A stretch of 64,000 bases of DNA, taken from Paractinoplanes lichenicola. GTDB lineage: Bacteria > Actinomycetota > Actinomycetes > Mycobacteriales > Micromonosporaceae. Below the pieces are notes generated by a model. It was given only the letters and a program-made list of their open reading frames with translations, was not told the origin of the DNA and searched no databases. This document shows, piece by piece, positions 15,301 to 21,995 of the stretch. The stretch is from assembly GCF_016785085.1 (NCBI RefSeq), contig NZ_JAENHO010000014.1, positions 1-64,000 of the forward strand, given 5' to 3'. A program made the position numbers and the translations under genes. Positions within the stretch are counted from its first letter, which is position 1; each line of letters begins with the position of its first letter.

Positions 15301-15660
15301 ATGGATGCCATTACCGAGGTGAGTGCGGCCTTCGAGGCGTACGAGAAGGCCTTGGTCGCCAACGACGTGGAGGCGATGCTCGGGTTCTTCGCCGCGGACG
15401 CCGTCCGCTACGGGCTGGCCGATCAGCAGGTGGGGCTGGCCGAACAGCGGCGCTGGCGGGTCGCCCAACCACCGCTGCCGCCCGGCCGGTTCCTCCAGGA
15501 CACGATCATTTCCCCGTACGGGGAACAGGTTGTCGTCGTGAACACCCGGTTCGGTTATCCCGGCCGTGACGTGCTGGGCCGCCAGTCGCAGACGTGGGTG
15601 CGGCTGCCCGAGGGCTGGCGGATCGTCGCGGCCCACGTCTCGGAGCCGTCGGCCGCATAA
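15301..15660 (+). CDS. AtzH-like (DUF3225, SnoaL-fold) protein
   Basis: A 119-residue protein beginning MDAITEVSAAFEAYEKALVA, with FGYPGRDVLGRQSQTWVRL and a terminal GWRIVAAHVS, typical of the AtzH/HpxZ group. AtzH has been described as a 1,3-dicarboxyurea deamidase working beside AtzF; HpxZ belongs to oxalurate breakdown. Last of the operon, it strengthens the reading of this locus as ureide nitrogen catabolism. GAGG at 15288-15291 favours the ATG at 15301 over an upstream GTG overlapping the permease stop. Confidence 0.75.
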   Translation: MDAITEVSAAFEAYEKALVANDVEAMLGFFAADAVRYGLADQQVGLAEQRRWRVAQPPLPPGRFLQDTIISPYGEQVVVVNTRFGYPGRDVLGRQSQTWVRLPEGWRIVAAHVSEPSAA

Positions 15661-15689
15661 CTCCGGCGTCGCCGGGCATCCGGAACGTC

Positions 15690-16562
15690 ATGAATCCCAA
15701 GAACGAGTATCCCCAGTCACCCCTCGACGGCGGCGAGCAAGGACCGCCGGGGCTCACCGGGGCCATGCCGGACCGCCCCGATCACGGCGAGGACAGCTAT
15801 CGCGGGTCGGGGCGGCTCAGCGGGCGCCGGGCGATCATCACGGGCGGCGACTCGGGCATCGGGCGGGCGGTGGCCATCGCGTACGCGCGAGAAGGGGCCG
15901 ACGTGCTGCTCTCGTACCTGCCCGAGGAAGAGGAGGACGCGGCCGACACCGCCCAGCTGATCGAGAAGGCCGGGCAGAAGGCCGTACGCGTGCCGGGCGA
16001 CATCCGGGACGAGGCGCACTGCAAGGCGATCGTCGAGCGGGCGGTCGCCGAGCTGGGCGGCGTGGACATCCTGGTCAACAACGCCGCGTACCAGATGGCG
16101 CAGCCGGGCGGGATCACCGAGATCACGACCGAGCAGTTCGACCGGGTGATGAAGACCAACCTGTACGCGATGTTCTGGCTGAGCCGCGCCGCCGTGCCGC
16201 ACATGGGAGCGGGCTCGGCGATCATCAACACCGCGTCGATCCAGGCCTACCAGTCGTCGAGCCACCTGCTCGACTACGCCACCACCAAGGGCGGCATCGT
16301 CGCCTTCACCAAGGCGCTGGCCGAGGACCTGGCCGATCAGGGCATCCGGGTCAACGCGGTCGCGCCGGGGCCGATCTGGACGCCGCTGATCCCGACGACC
16401 ATGCCGCCCGCGAAGGTGGAGAAGTTCGGGTCGGACACTCCGCTCGGGCGGCCCGGCCAGCCGGCCGAGCTCGCCTCCGCGTATGTCTACTTCGCGAGCC
16501 CGGAGTCGAGCTACACGACCGGTGAGGTGCTGGGCATCACCGGCGGCAAGCCCGTCAGCTGA
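15690..16562 (+). CDS. Short-chain dehydrogenase/reductase, stress-type with N-terminal extension
   Basis: A 290-residue SDR. About 40 residues (PLDGGEQGPPGLTGAM, then DRPDHGEDSYRGSGRLSGR) precede the Rossmann fold, the layout of the bacterial YhxC/general-stress-39 group. Motifs are TGGDSGIGRA (NADP binding), DILVNNAA, the catalytic SIQ...YATTK, and PGPIWTPL. It is an NAD(P)-dependent oxidoreductase whose substrate is not readable. It follows the ureide operon by 30 bp but may have its own promoter. Its 3' end overlaps the convergent membrane-protein gene by 8 bp. Confidence 0.88.
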   Translation: MNPKNEYPQSPLDGGEQGPPGLTGAMPDRPDHGEDSYRGSGRLSGRRAIITGGDSGIGRAVAIAYAREGADVLLSYLPEEEEDAADTAQLIEKAGQKAVRVPGDIRDEAHCKAIVERAVAELGGVDILVNNAAYQMAQPGGITEITTEQFDRVMKTNLYAMFWLSRAAVPHMGAGSAIINTASIQAYQSSSHLLDYATTKGGIVAFTKALAEDLADQGIRVNAVAPGPIWTPLIPTTMPPAKVEKFGSDTPLGRPGQPAELASAYVYFASPESSYTTGEVLGITGGKPVS

Positions 16563-17166
16563 ACAAACCGGTCACCCAGTTGACCGCGTCCATGACCCAC
16601 TCGGTCTGCTGCAGCCAGGCCAGGCCGACGACGGCCAGGAACAGGGCCGTGACCAGGTGCGAACCGCGAGCGGTGCGCCGGACACGGCCCATCTGGCGCT
16701 CCAGCACCAGGTGACCGACGAGCCGGCCCAGGCAGAAGACGCCGACCGCGACCACCAGCGTCACGACCAGCACGACGGTCGGCGTGCCGAACGGGCCGCC
16801 GCTGGACAGCGCCCAGATGCCCCAGCAGACGAACGCGAACAGCACCGCGGCGCTGGTCCACTCGCCGCCCAGGCGCAACTCGCTCCACTTCCAGCTCATG
16901 CTGGGGTGGTGACCGGTGGGCGCCCCGGCGCCGGGCCAGCCCGTGCCGGTCGGCTCGTGCTCCGCATAAGGCTGGTGGGGCCGCGCGTTCACCTGGGCCC
17001 GGCCCTGGCTGAACGGCGCCCGCGGCTCCGGTTCCGGCTGCGCCGGGGTCGCCGGGAAGGGCGCCGTCGGCGGCGGCCCCTGCGTCGGCGTGGTGGGCGC
17101 GTCGGCCCACGGGTCCTGCGGTGGCATGTCGAGCGTCCGCTCCGACCACTGCGGTTGCTCAGGCAT
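16555..17166 (-). CDS. Proline-rich membrane protein of unknown function
   Basis: A 203-residue protein. Residues 1-85 are disordered and Pro/Ala rich (TTPTQGPPPTAPFPATPAQP). A MSWKWSELRLGGEW segment and three or four hydrophobic helices follow (AAVLFAFVCWGIWAL, VVLVVTLVVAVGVFCLG, HLVTALFLAVVGLAWL). GGAGGGGGAACCG directly before the ATG fixes the start. No family is recognised. The disordered head is probably cytoplasmic. It overlaps the SDR stop tail to tail. Confidence 0.75.
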   Translation of the reverse strand: MPEQPQWSERTLDMPPQDPWADAPTTPTQGPPPTAPFPATPAQPEPEPRAPFSQGRAQVNARPHQPYAEHEPTGTGWPGAGAPTGHHPSMSWKWSELRLGGEWTSAAVLFAFVCWGIWALSSGGPFGTPTVVLVVTLVVAVGVFCLGRLVGHLVLERQMGRVRRTARGSHLVTALFLAVVGLAWLQQTEWVMDAVNWVTGLFS

Positions 17167-17268
17167 CGGTTCCCCCTCCGGTCGGCGGTGCGTCCCACCC
17201 GCCTCTTCGAGAGTAGCCAGCCTACAAATCGTTCGCTCGTGACGCCCCGTTCCGTTACACAAGTGCCC

Positions 17269-18489
17269 ATGGACGAATCCGTGCGCCTGCGCACCGCCAC
17301 CGACGACGATTCGCGCGCGATCGCCGACCTGCTGCTCTACGTCTTCCACGAACACGCGACGGACGAGTCGCGCGCCCTCGAACAGCTGATCATCGAGCCC
17401 GGCCGCTCGGTCGTGGCCGACGACGCGGGCCTGGTCGTGGGCACCGCCGCGGCTCAGACCCGCGATCTGACCGTGCCCGGCGCGGTCGTGGCGGCCGCCC
17501 ACGTGACCGGGGTCGGCGTCTCACCGACCCACCGCCGCCGCGGCATCCTGACCGCGATGATGCGCCACCAGCTGACCGAGATCGCCGAGGCCGGGCGCGA
17601 GCCGGTGGCCGTGCTGTGGGCCAGCGAGACCGCGATCTACCCCCGCTTCGGCTACGGTCCGGCCGCGAGCCGGCTCCGGTTCGACATCCTCAGCCGTGAG
17701 GTGCGGATCACCGCCCCGGCCGCGCCCGCCGGTCGCCTGCGCCTGGTCGAGCCGAAAGCCGCGCAGGCCGACCTGGTCGCCGTGCACGACCGGCTGCGCG
17801 TCCATCGGGTCGGCTGGTCGAGCCGCCCCGGCTACTGGTGGGATTACCTGCTGACCGACAACGACGATCACCGCGACGGCGGCACCGAGATGCGCGGCGT
17901 GCTCTACGAGACGGCCGACGGCCCGATCGGGTATGCGACGTGGCGGGTCAAGAACGACTGGGACGTGCACGGCCCGGCCGCCGAGGTGCGCGTGCGCGAG
18001 GTCGTGGCGAGCGACCCGGGTGTCTACGCCGAGCTGTGGCGCTTTCTGCTCAGCCTCGACCTGGCCCGCAAGGCGTCGTTCCACTACGGCGCGGTCGACG
18101 AGCAGCTCCAATTCATGATCGACGAGCCCCGCAAGCTTGGCCGCAGCCTGCAGGACAGCCTCTGGGTGCGCCTGGTCGACCTGCCGGCGGCGCTCGAGGC
18201 CCGGCGCTACGCGGGCCCGGTCGACGTGGTGATCGCGGTCACCGACCCGATCATCGAGGCCAACAACGGCCGGTGGCGGCTCACCGGGGGTCCGGACAAA
18301 GCCTCCTGCGTACGCACGGAGGACGCCCCCGATTTCGCCTGCTCGATCACCGAGCTCGGCGCGGCCTACCTGGGCGGCACGACCCTGGCCACGCTCGTTG
18401 CCGCGGGCCGGGTCGAGCAGTTCACCGACAACCTGCCGTCGACCGCCTTCACCTGGCACCGCCAGCCCAGCGCGATCGAGGTGTTCTGA
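17269..18489 (+). CDS. Eis-type GNAT N-acetyltransferase
   Basis: A 406-residue protein with an N-terminal GNAT domain (RLRTATDDDSRAIADLLLY; acetyl-CoA loop VGVSPTHRRRGILTAMM; AIYPRFGYGPAA), a second GNAT-like half, and an SCP2-like C-terminal domain ending FTWHRQPSAIEVF. This three-part layout and the free C-terminal carboxylate are those of the Eis family, which forms hexamers and acetylates amines including aminoglycosides and some proteins. The physiological substrate here is unknown. An in-frame GTG lies two codons upstream of the chosen ATG. Confidence 0.85.
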   Translation: MDESVRLRTATDDDSRAIADLLLYVFHEHATDESRALEQLIIEPGRSVVADDAGLVVGTAAAQTRDLTVPGAVVAAAHVTGVGVSPTHRRRGILTAMMRHQLTEIAEAGREPVAVLWASETAIYPRFGYGPAASRLRFDILSREVRITAPAAPAGRLRLVEPKAAQADLVAVHDRLRVHRVGWSSRPGYWWDYLLTDNDDHRDGGTEMRGVLYETADGPIGYATWRVKNDWDVHGPAAEVRVREVVASDPGVYAELWRFLLSLDLARKASFHYGAVDEQLQFMIDEPRKLGRSLQDSLWVRLVDLPAALEARRYAGPVDVVIAVTDPIIEANNGRWRLTGGPDKASCVRTEDAPDFACSITELGAAYLGGTTLATLVAAGRVEQFTDNLPSTAFTWHRQPSAIEVF

Positions 18490-18501
18490 GCGGGCTCAGG
18501 G

Positions 18502-18507
18502 TAGCGT
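18502..18507 (+). promoter_or_regulatory. -10 element of a leaderless promoter
   Basis: TAGCGT ends 7 bp before the ATG at 18515. It lies 13 bp past the acetyltransferase stop, so the next gene is transcribed separately. Confidence 0.5.
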
Positions 18508-18514
18508 CGGCGGC

Positions 18515-18946
18515 ATGGGTGAGCCCGAACGCCGACGCCGCCGCCTGCGCCCCTCCTCCGGAAACCCGGCGCCGCCGGTCACCGAGGAACCCTCCTCCGG
18601 CTCAGCGGTGACCGAGCCGATCGAGGACCCGGCGGCCGTCGAGACCCCCGTCCCGACGGCACCCGTCTCACCGGCTCCGCCTGCTGCTCCGACCGAGCGG
18701 GTCGTGCGGCCGCCTCGCAACGGGGGCAGCCGCCGCCCGCCGTCGGGCAACGGCGACGACCGCGAGGCCGAACGCGGCCTGCGCGGCCTGGTCGGCTCGG
18801 GGTCCTCCCAGGTCAGCGTCGGCGCCGCGCTACGCGCCCGCGACGCCGCCCGCCCCACGGATCAGGACCTGGCCGACGCCGACACCAACCTCACGATCGT
18901 CCGCCGCAACTGGGTCCCCCGCGAAGAGCTGCCCCGCAACCGCTAG
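18515..18946 (+). CDS. Disordered Pro/Arg-rich small protein
   Basis: A 143-residue protein without membrane segments. The first 85 residues are low-complexity (Pro, Ala, Arg, Glu). The C-terminal third is less biased and probably the conserved part (LRGLVGSGSSQVSVGAALRA, then ADADTNLTIVRRNWVPREEL). The leaderless -10 hexamer sets the start. Function unknown. The last 4 bp overlap the rpiB stop on the opposite strand. Confidence 0.65.
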   Translation: MGEPERRRRRLRPSSGNPAPPVTEEPSSGSAVTEPIEDPAAVETPVPTAPVSPAPPAAPTERVVRPPRNGGSRRPPSGNGDDREAERGLRGLVGSGSSQVSVGAALRARDAARPTDQDLADADTNLTIVRRNWVPREELPRNR

Positions 18947-19419
18947 TTCTCGGGCAGGGCCGGAAGCTCGGGGCGGCCGGCCTCGTATTCGGCGAGCTGG
19001 CCGATGCGGCGGGCGTGGCGCGGGTTGCCCGAGAACGGGGTGGCCAGGAACGTCTCGACGAACGCCGTGGCCTCGTCGAGGGTGTGCTCGCGGGCGCCGA
19101 TGCTGATGACGTTGGCGTCGTTGTGCTGGCGGGCCAGCTGGGCGATCTCGGTGCGCCAGACCAGCGCGGCCCGGACCCCGTCGATCTTGTTGGCGGCGAT
19201 CTGCTCGCCGTTGCCGGAACCGCCGATCACGATGCCCAGGGAGCCCGCGTCGGCGACGACCTTGGCCCCGGTGTGCAGGCAGAACGCCGGGTAGTCGTCC
19301 TCGGGGTCGTAGACGTGCGGTCCCACGTCGACAACGTCGTGCCCCTGCTTGATCAGGTGGTTGACGAGGTGCATCTTCAGCTCGTAACCGGCGTGGTCGG
19401 AACCCAGGTAGACGCGCAT
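18943..19419 (-). CDS. rpiB: Ribose-5-phosphate isomerase B
   Basis: Interconverts ribose-5-phosphate and ribulose-5-phosphate in the pentose phosphate pathway. The 158-residue protein has YLGSDHAGYELK, DVGPHVYDPEDDYP and the anion hole GGSGNGEQIAANK. Glu takes the place of the catalytic Cys of E. coli RpiB, as in mycobacteria. A C-terminal extension (NPRHARRIGQLAEYEAGRPE) is typical of actinobacteria. GAGAG precedes the ATG. It is convergent with the small gene at 18515. Confidence 0.95.
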   Translation of the reverse strand: MRVYLGSDHAGYELKMHLVNHLIKQGHDVVDVGPHVYDPEDDYPAFCLHTGAKVVADAGSLGIVIGGSGNGEQIAANKIDGVRAALVWRTEIAQLARQHNDANVISIGAREHTLDEATAFVETFLATPFSGNPRHARRIGQLAEYEAGRPELPALPEN

Positions 19420-19446
19420 GGACTCACTCTCTCAGAAATGCCGACG

Positions 19447-20361
19447 TTAGAAGGTCAAGGCCGCGCGCAGGTAGGCCGCGACCTGGTCGGTGGCCACCCG
19501 CGCGTCGTCGATCGCCGCGAGCTTGCGGGCGAAACCATGATTCACGCCCATGTAGCGGGTGTGCACGACGGGGACCCCGGCCGCGGTCAGCGCGTCGGCG
19601 TAGTCGGCGCCCTCGTCGCGCAGGGCGTCGTACTCCGCCGTGATGATCAGGGTGGGTGGCAGGCCGGCCAGGTCTTCGGCGGCCAGCGGGGCCACGTCGG
19701 GCGTGAAGCGGGTCATCGGGTCGGGCACGTACGTCTCCCAGGCCAGCTTCATCGAGGCCCGGTCCAGCCCGTACGAGCCGACCTCGTCGAACGACTCCGA
19801 GGCGGTCATCGGGTCGATCGCGGGGTAGATCAGCACCTGGAGGTCGAGCGGGGTGGCCGCGTCGCGCTGCCGGCGGGCCGCCACCGTGGCCAGCTGGCCG
19901 CCCGCGCTGTCGCCGCCGATGGCCAGCCGGGACGGGTCGGCCCCGAGCTCGGCGGCGCCGGCCTTCCGCACGTACGCCAAGACCGCCTCGACGTCCTGCA
20001 GGGCGGCCGGGAACGGATGCTCGGGGGCCAGCCGGTAGCCGACGGAGAGCACCGCGCAGCCGGACCGGTCGGCGACCCGGCGGCAGAACCGGTCGACGGT
20101 CTCGATGCTGCCGTAGCACCAGCCGCCGCCGTGCAGATAGACGAACAGGGGCGCGTCGACCCGGGCCGCGTAGAGCCGGGCCGGGACTCCCCCGGCGTCG
20201 ACGTCGACCACCACGGGCAGCGGCAGCGCCGGGCCGCACTCGGCCTCGTTGGAGTCCTCCATCGCCTGCCGGAGGAACTGCAGCACCTCGTACGGCTCGG
20301 TGAGGGTGGCCGGCGGCCGGGCCCGGAGCCCGGCCGCCGCGGTGACCTGAGGGTTGAGCAT
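19447..20361 (-). CDS. Alpha/beta hydrolase of the hormone-sensitive-lipase esterase family
   Basis: A 304-residue carboxylesterase with the oxyanion motif YLHGGGWCYG, nucleophile elbow IGGDSAGGQ (Ser), YRLAPEHPFPAA, acid in AEYDALRDEG and base in VNHGF. These are all HSL (bacterial family IV) hallmarks. It hydrolyses short acyl esters in the cytoplasm; the natural substrate is unknown. It starts 3 bp after the stop of the DUF1015 gene, so they form an operon. Confidence 0.9.
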   Translation of the reverse strand: MLNPQVTAAAGLRARPPATLTEPYEVLQFLRQAMEDSNEAECGPALPLPVVVDVDAGGVPARLYAARVDAPLFVYLHGGGWCYGSIETVDRFCRRVADRSGCAVLSVGYRLAPEHPFPAALQDVEAVLAYVRKAGAAELGADPSRLAIGGDSAGGQLATVAARRQRDAATPLDLQVLIYPAIDPMTASESFDEVGSYGLDRASMKLAWETYVPDPMTRFTPDVAPLAAEDLAGLPPTLIITAEYDALRDEGADYADALTAAGVPVVHTRYMGVNHGFARKLAAIDDARVATDQVAAYLRAALTF

Positions 20362-20364
20362 CGC

Positions 20365-21561
20365 TCAGTCGAGCTGGGCGAGGACGAGACCGCCACGAGC
20401 CTTGGGGGTGAACCAAGTGCTCTTGCGAGGCAGTTTCTGCCGCTCGAGGTTGACCCGGACGAAGTCGTCCACGGTCACGGGCGCGACGAGCACGGCCAGC
20501 TCGGACCGCCCGGCCTCGACCTCGCCGCGCAGCCACTCGGCCGGATAGTCGCCGCCCACGTAGTTGATCCGCTTGTCGCCCGGGTCGAGGCCCAGCACGT
20601 CACGCAGCAGGACCCGCTCGACCAGCGCGTGGTCGAGGTTGTCGACGTCGGGCAGGGTCACGTTGACCGGCAGCCCGACCGTGAACGACCGGCCTGCGGC
20701 AAACAACTCGATGGTGCCCTTGGCCGGGATCTGCGCCGGGCGGGGCACCTCGGTGACCGTGGCGCCGGCCGCGCGCAGCCGGGCCAGCATCTCTTCGACG
20801 CTCACCGGCAGCTCGCTGACCAGCCGGTTGTAGGGCTGGATGGCGACCGAGGCGGGCGTGGTGACGACGGCCAGGAAGCGGGGCAGCCCGGCGGTCTGCG
20901 CGGCCAGGCTGCGGTGGTTGCCGTCGGCCACGACCAGCTCGCCCCCGCCGGCCAGCGCGGTCAGCTCGGTCTGGAGCGGGCCGGGGCCGAGGGCCCAGAT
21001 GGCGTGGGTGCGGCCGGTCTGGTCGGTGTCGGTGGCCGCGGGCGGGCCCGCCTGCTCGGTGGCGGCGGCCAGCGCCGCGTGCAGCTGCTCGCCCCCGGTG
21101 GTCTGCAGCAGCAGGACCGGCGACAGCAGCGTCGCCACGGCCTCGGCCAGGGCCACCCGCTCGCGAACCTTCTCGAGGAAGACGTCCTCGTTGCGGATCA
21201 CCAGGCCGGGCTCGTCGGCGCTGGTGGAGATCTGATCGGTGTCGACCATGCTCCAGAGCCCGTACGCCGCGGGTTCGCCGGGCGCGGTGATGCGATAGAG
21301 CACGACCACCTCGTCGGCCGGGGTGTAGAACCCCTCGGCCCGGTCGAGGGCCAGCCGGGCGACCGCGTCGGGCAGCGCCTGCGGGAAGGACTTGCCCAGG
21401 GAGTCGGGAGCCAGGTGCGGCATCTCGATCGCGAGCGAACTATGCGGATTGTCGGCGATGATTGACGTGATTTCGGCGTCGTCGGCGAATTCGTCGTAGT
21501 TCTGGGCGCCGGTGCCACCCGTGGTGACCCAGGCCCGGCTGATCGGATGCACGACCGTCAT
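20365..21561 (-). CDS. DUF1015 family protein (SerK-like, ParB/Srx fold)
   Basis: A 398-residue protein with DUF1015 landmarks: HPISRAWVTTG near the start, LYRITAPGE in the middle, VADGNHRSLAAQ, and the conserved tail LPRKSTWFTPKARGGLVL. Archaeal members (SerK) phosphorylate free L-serine. Bacterial members are uncharacterised, so a small-molecule kinase is only a suggestion. TAGTTT lies 7 bp before the ATG, predicting a leaderless mRNA. The esterase gene follows in the same transcript. Confidence 0.8.
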   Translation of the reverse strand: MTVVHPISRAWVTTGGTGAQNYDEFADDAEITSIIADNPHSSLAIEMPHLAPDSLGKSFPQALPDAVARLALDRAEGFYTPADEVVVLYRITAPGEPAAYGLWSMVDTDQISTSADEPGLVIRNEDVFLEKVRERVALAEAVATLLSPVLLLQTTGGEQLHAALAAATEQAGPPAATDTDQTGRTHAIWALGPGPLQTELTALAGGGELVVADGNHRSLAAQTAGLPRFLAVVTTPASVAIQPYNRLVSELPVSVEEMLARLRAAGATVTEVPRPAQIPAKGTIELFAAGRSFTVGLPVNVTLPDVDNLDHALVERVLLRDVLGLDPGDKRINYVGGDYPAEWLRGEVEAGRSELAVLVAPVTVDDFVRVNLERQKLPRKSTWFTPKARGGLVLAQLD

Positions 21562-21568
21562 GGGGTCG

Positions 21569-21574
21569 AAACTA
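21569..21574 (-). promoter_or_regulatory. -10 element of a leaderless promoter (DUF1015 gene)
   Basis: TAGTTT on the reverse strand ends 7 bp before the ATG at 21561. It overlaps the stop region of the upstream small gene. Confidence 0.5.
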
Positions 21575-21784
21575 CCGGGCGGCCCGGACGTGCTTGCCGA
21601 CGGGCATGTTGCCGCGTGACCTGGCCTGCTGTCCCCGGCGCCAGCTCCCGACGGGGCGCTCGACCGGGACGGCCTGAACCGTCACCGGCGGCGCGACCAG
21701 GGCCGCCAGGTCGGCCGGCAGGTTCGTCCAGTCGCCGCGGTGCACCGCGATGCTGGAATGGGCGACGGCGTCGGAGTCCGCCAT
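21572..21784 (-). CDS. Small basic protein of unknown function
   Basis: A 70-residue protein starting MADSDAVAHSSIAVHRGDW. It has a short apolar middle (LAALVAPPVTVQAVPV) and a basic end (WRRGQQARSRGNMPVGKHVR). GGAGG sits 5 nt before the ATG at 21784, which favours this start over an ATG at 21826. A perfect 9-bp inverted repeat lies 17-39 bp upstream. No family recognised; coding is supported by the ribosome site and codon bias. Confidence 0.5.
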   Translation of the reverse strand: MADSDAVAHSSIAVHRGDWTNLPADLAALVAPPVTVQAVPVERPVGSWRRGQQARSRGNMPVGKHVRAAR

Positions 21785-21800
21785 CTTCGCCTCCGCGTGG

Positions 21801-21823
21801 GATGAGGTGTGCATCACCTCATC
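21801..21823. promoter_or_regulatory. Perfect inverted repeat, candidate operator or leader hairpin
   Basis: GATGAGGTG-TGCAT-CACCTCATC has 9-bp perfect arms and a 5-nt loop. It sits in the divergent region between the small basic protein gene and pepN, closest to the former. It could bind a dimeric regulator or form an RNA hairpin ahead of the ribosome site. Confidence 0.55.
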
Positions 21824-21995
21824 CAACGAGATGACGCGGAGCGGGGTACCGCTTTCGCCGGTGACACCGCATGTTGAGTCACAAATGGGACCGACATGCT
21901 GTCCGGTCGGTAGCAGCTCGACTCCGGGTGAGGTGTGACACCGGACAGACGCCTAGGCTGGCGAGGAAAGCTTGTGCGCTCAGAGGAGAGTGACT

